From NCBI GenBank assembly GCA_013396755.1, contig VWZF01006833.1, positions 730,521 to 794,520 on the forward strand: a stretch of DNA of 64,000 bases, written 5' to 3'. This document shows, one piece after another, positions 62,301 through 64,000 of this stretch. The number at the start of each line of letters is the position of its first letter. The stretch's first letter is position 1. The DNA comes from Sclerurus mexicanus. Its lineage: Eukaryota; Chordata; Aves; Passeriformes; Furnariidae. The notes under the pieces are model-generated. The model saw only the letters and a list, made by a program, of their open reading frames with translations, was not told where the DNA came from and did no database searches. The position numbers and the translations under genes were made by a program.

Positions 62301-64000
62301 TTTAAGTATATATGAAAATTATTCAGGGTCTGAAAAAATATCTCATTAAAGGGCCAAAAATACCCTGAACTGGCCTAAAATGAACGGCCAGAAATGGAAT
62401 CTTCAGAGTTGTCCCATATGCCAAAAACCACAATGAATAAGTCAACACAGGCAGCATAAAATATTGACACTGCAGCTCTAAGTAGGATAGATTTGTTTAC
62501 ACTGCTTGGAAAAAAAAATACACTTCTTTTAGATTAATATTCTCATTCTGCTGAGACAGCAGCTCCTAATAAAATGACATCTAAGCTTGTGATGGTGTAT
62601 AAGCAGTATTTGTACTGGATACAGCACAGCTGACAGTAATATCTGATAAAGGAAAACTTACAAAGCAAAAGTGTAAGTTGCTCAAAGTAATGGAGCAATT
62701 TAAAAGTTTTATCCTCAAGACTAATGAATGTAATGGCAATAATAATGCAGATACTGAAAAGGGCACATAGTTAGATTCCAATCCATGTTATAATACAGCA
62801 GTATCACTACTTTCTGTAATCAATGCAGGTAACTGGTGGCAATTTTAAAGTGCTACCAGAAAACACACATAGAAAGAAAGTAATAAATAACAGATATATG
62901 ATACTATAACATTTGGGGTTCCTTCCCATTGCCACTGCATATAATGCTGTCTGTGGGTTCACAGTGGGAAACATTAGTTGCAAGTCTTAAAGAATGTAAG
63001 AGATCATCCTGGAATTGCTGGTACTGTAACATGGGAGGAATAGGACAACAGATTCCAGTTTCAGAAAGGAAAAAGAGAGGAGACATCAAATTTTCTACCC
63101 AAAGAGACCTTGGGCAAATAACAATAATGCAATATTGAGACAAGTGAACATCAAAACACAATCCAGTAAAAGAAAATGGGCTTTCTGGCTTTGATTAATA
63201 CTGAATTCAACTTCTCAAGTCTAAGTAAAAGCACAAAACGCCTCAAAGTCTAACTGGATTAAGGAATAAAATTCATTATTAGGCTGGTTGTTTACAACTT
63301 GAAATTATGTTGAATGCTAACTCGCTTTTTTAGCAGAATGGTTACAGAACCTTTGAAAGAAATGGCATTGTGGACTGAACATCCAAGTTCCTAAATCCTA
63401 TTTGAAAGAACCAGGAGCACTATAAAATCTATTCCACTTCAAGAAGGAACTGTCAGATAAAGTGTAATTTTTGAAAGCACCCTAAGAAACCAACTGATCA
63501 GTGATAAACTCATTTTCCAGACAGCTGTGAACTCTTCATCCATGGTCAAGGATGTGGCATTGGATTCTGTCTCCTGTCAGAGGAAGAACACTTCTAAAAT
63601 TGTAATTTACACTCATTCAGAAATGAAATGCAGGGTTTATTACTCAAGAGCCTGGCAGCTGAACAGCAATATGCGAGATCTACCCTGTGAACAGTATGTA
63701 CTGTAGGCAGAATTGTTAGAATGAGGGAAGACTAAAGATAAAGCCAAGACTCCTGGTGAGATCTATCAGATGCTTATTAGCGCAAGAGATTTCAAAAGCT
63801 ACATGACAGAAGGGATAAAACAGCTGAAAATAATCTCAGATAGTGTACAGTCAAGGAGGAGACACCGAAATATCAGTGCTATGTGTGAATATAAGCTAAA
63901 CATTTGTAAAAGCACTCTGCAGAGCAACTGATGTAAAAAGAAGACAAAAGTGCTGACCTACTTCACGGCTCTTCATGTTCCGACTACCTCATACAAGCTT
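59400..64000. other. Intronic sequence to window end, nothing recognised
   Basis: AT-rich sequence with an A run at 59960-59973. Short open frames (60500-60736 plus strand, 62904-63161 minus strand) show no recognisable domain. No FIGN exon, RNA gene or clear transposon was found. The window ends in a HindIII site. Confidence 0.4.

Larger units (their letters stand above)
6971..64000 (-). other. FIGN: Large FIGN intron (partial)
   Basis: Everything upstream of the terminal exon lacks convincing coding sequence apart from transposon remnants. In other vertebrates FIGN spans about 100 kb or more with the bulk of the protein in its last exon, so one long intron is the simplest reading. I looked for a minus-strand donor preceded by the short first coding exon (Met-Ile-Ser-Ser-like, ending in a Tyr codon plus G) and did not find one. 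The intron therefore probably continues past 64000, or the first exon is too diverged to see. Confidence 0.7.

Overview
The window is vertebrate nuclear DNA, AT-rich and gene-poor. It is most likely avian: the recognisable interspersed repeats are nearly all CR1 LINEs, including young CR1 3' ends typical of birds, and no mammalian Alu, B1 or L1 sequence is visible. The species cannot be named from the sequence alone. The window opens with an EcoRI site and closes with a HindIII site.

One protein-coding gene is supported: fidgetin (FIGN), on the minus strand. Its large terminal coding exon is 4722-6970 and carries nearly the whole protein: the low-complexity Pro/Ser/Tyr-rich N-terminal half, the AAA ATPase domain and the C-terminal helices. 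The exon begins at a clear splice acceptor in phase 1, so the open frame continuing to 7001 is intron read-through. The 3' UTR lies below 4722; the best poly(A) signal I can see is 3492-3497, with alternatives further down. The small upstream coding exon expected for FIGN (about eight codons) was not found. The remaining roughly 57 kb (6971-64000) is therefore read as one long FIGN intron that continues beyond the window.

The intron holds CR1 copies of several ages. There are 3' end fragments at 22 kb, 32.6 kb, 39.5 kb, 42.2 kb and 59.3 kb. A 2.6 kb block at 46.2-48.8 kb has recognisable endonuclease and reverse transcriptase regions but ruined active sites. A much older, strongly decayed copy lies at about 34.5-36.4 kb. 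There is also an LTR-like or unclassified repeat near 53.1-53.6 kb, some ancient unnamed repeat-like pieces at 11-13 kb, and many A-rich, T-rich, TA and A/C-only simple tracts.

Several unique stretches (8.1-8.7, 10.0-10.6, 17.9-18.2, 19.0-19.4, 27.7-28.0 and 55.5-55.7 kb) are dense in homeodomain, GATA, octamer or HNF1-like motifs and free of recognisable repeats. They are candidate conserved regulatory elements of FIGN, but this is inference only. No RNA gene, CRISPR array, operon or novel multi-gene system is present. The most unusual observations are a 34 bp antisense CR1 tail embedded in the larger CR1, an 18 bp perfect palindrome centred on a CRE, a G-quadruplex motif downstream of FIGN, and a few exact local duplications.
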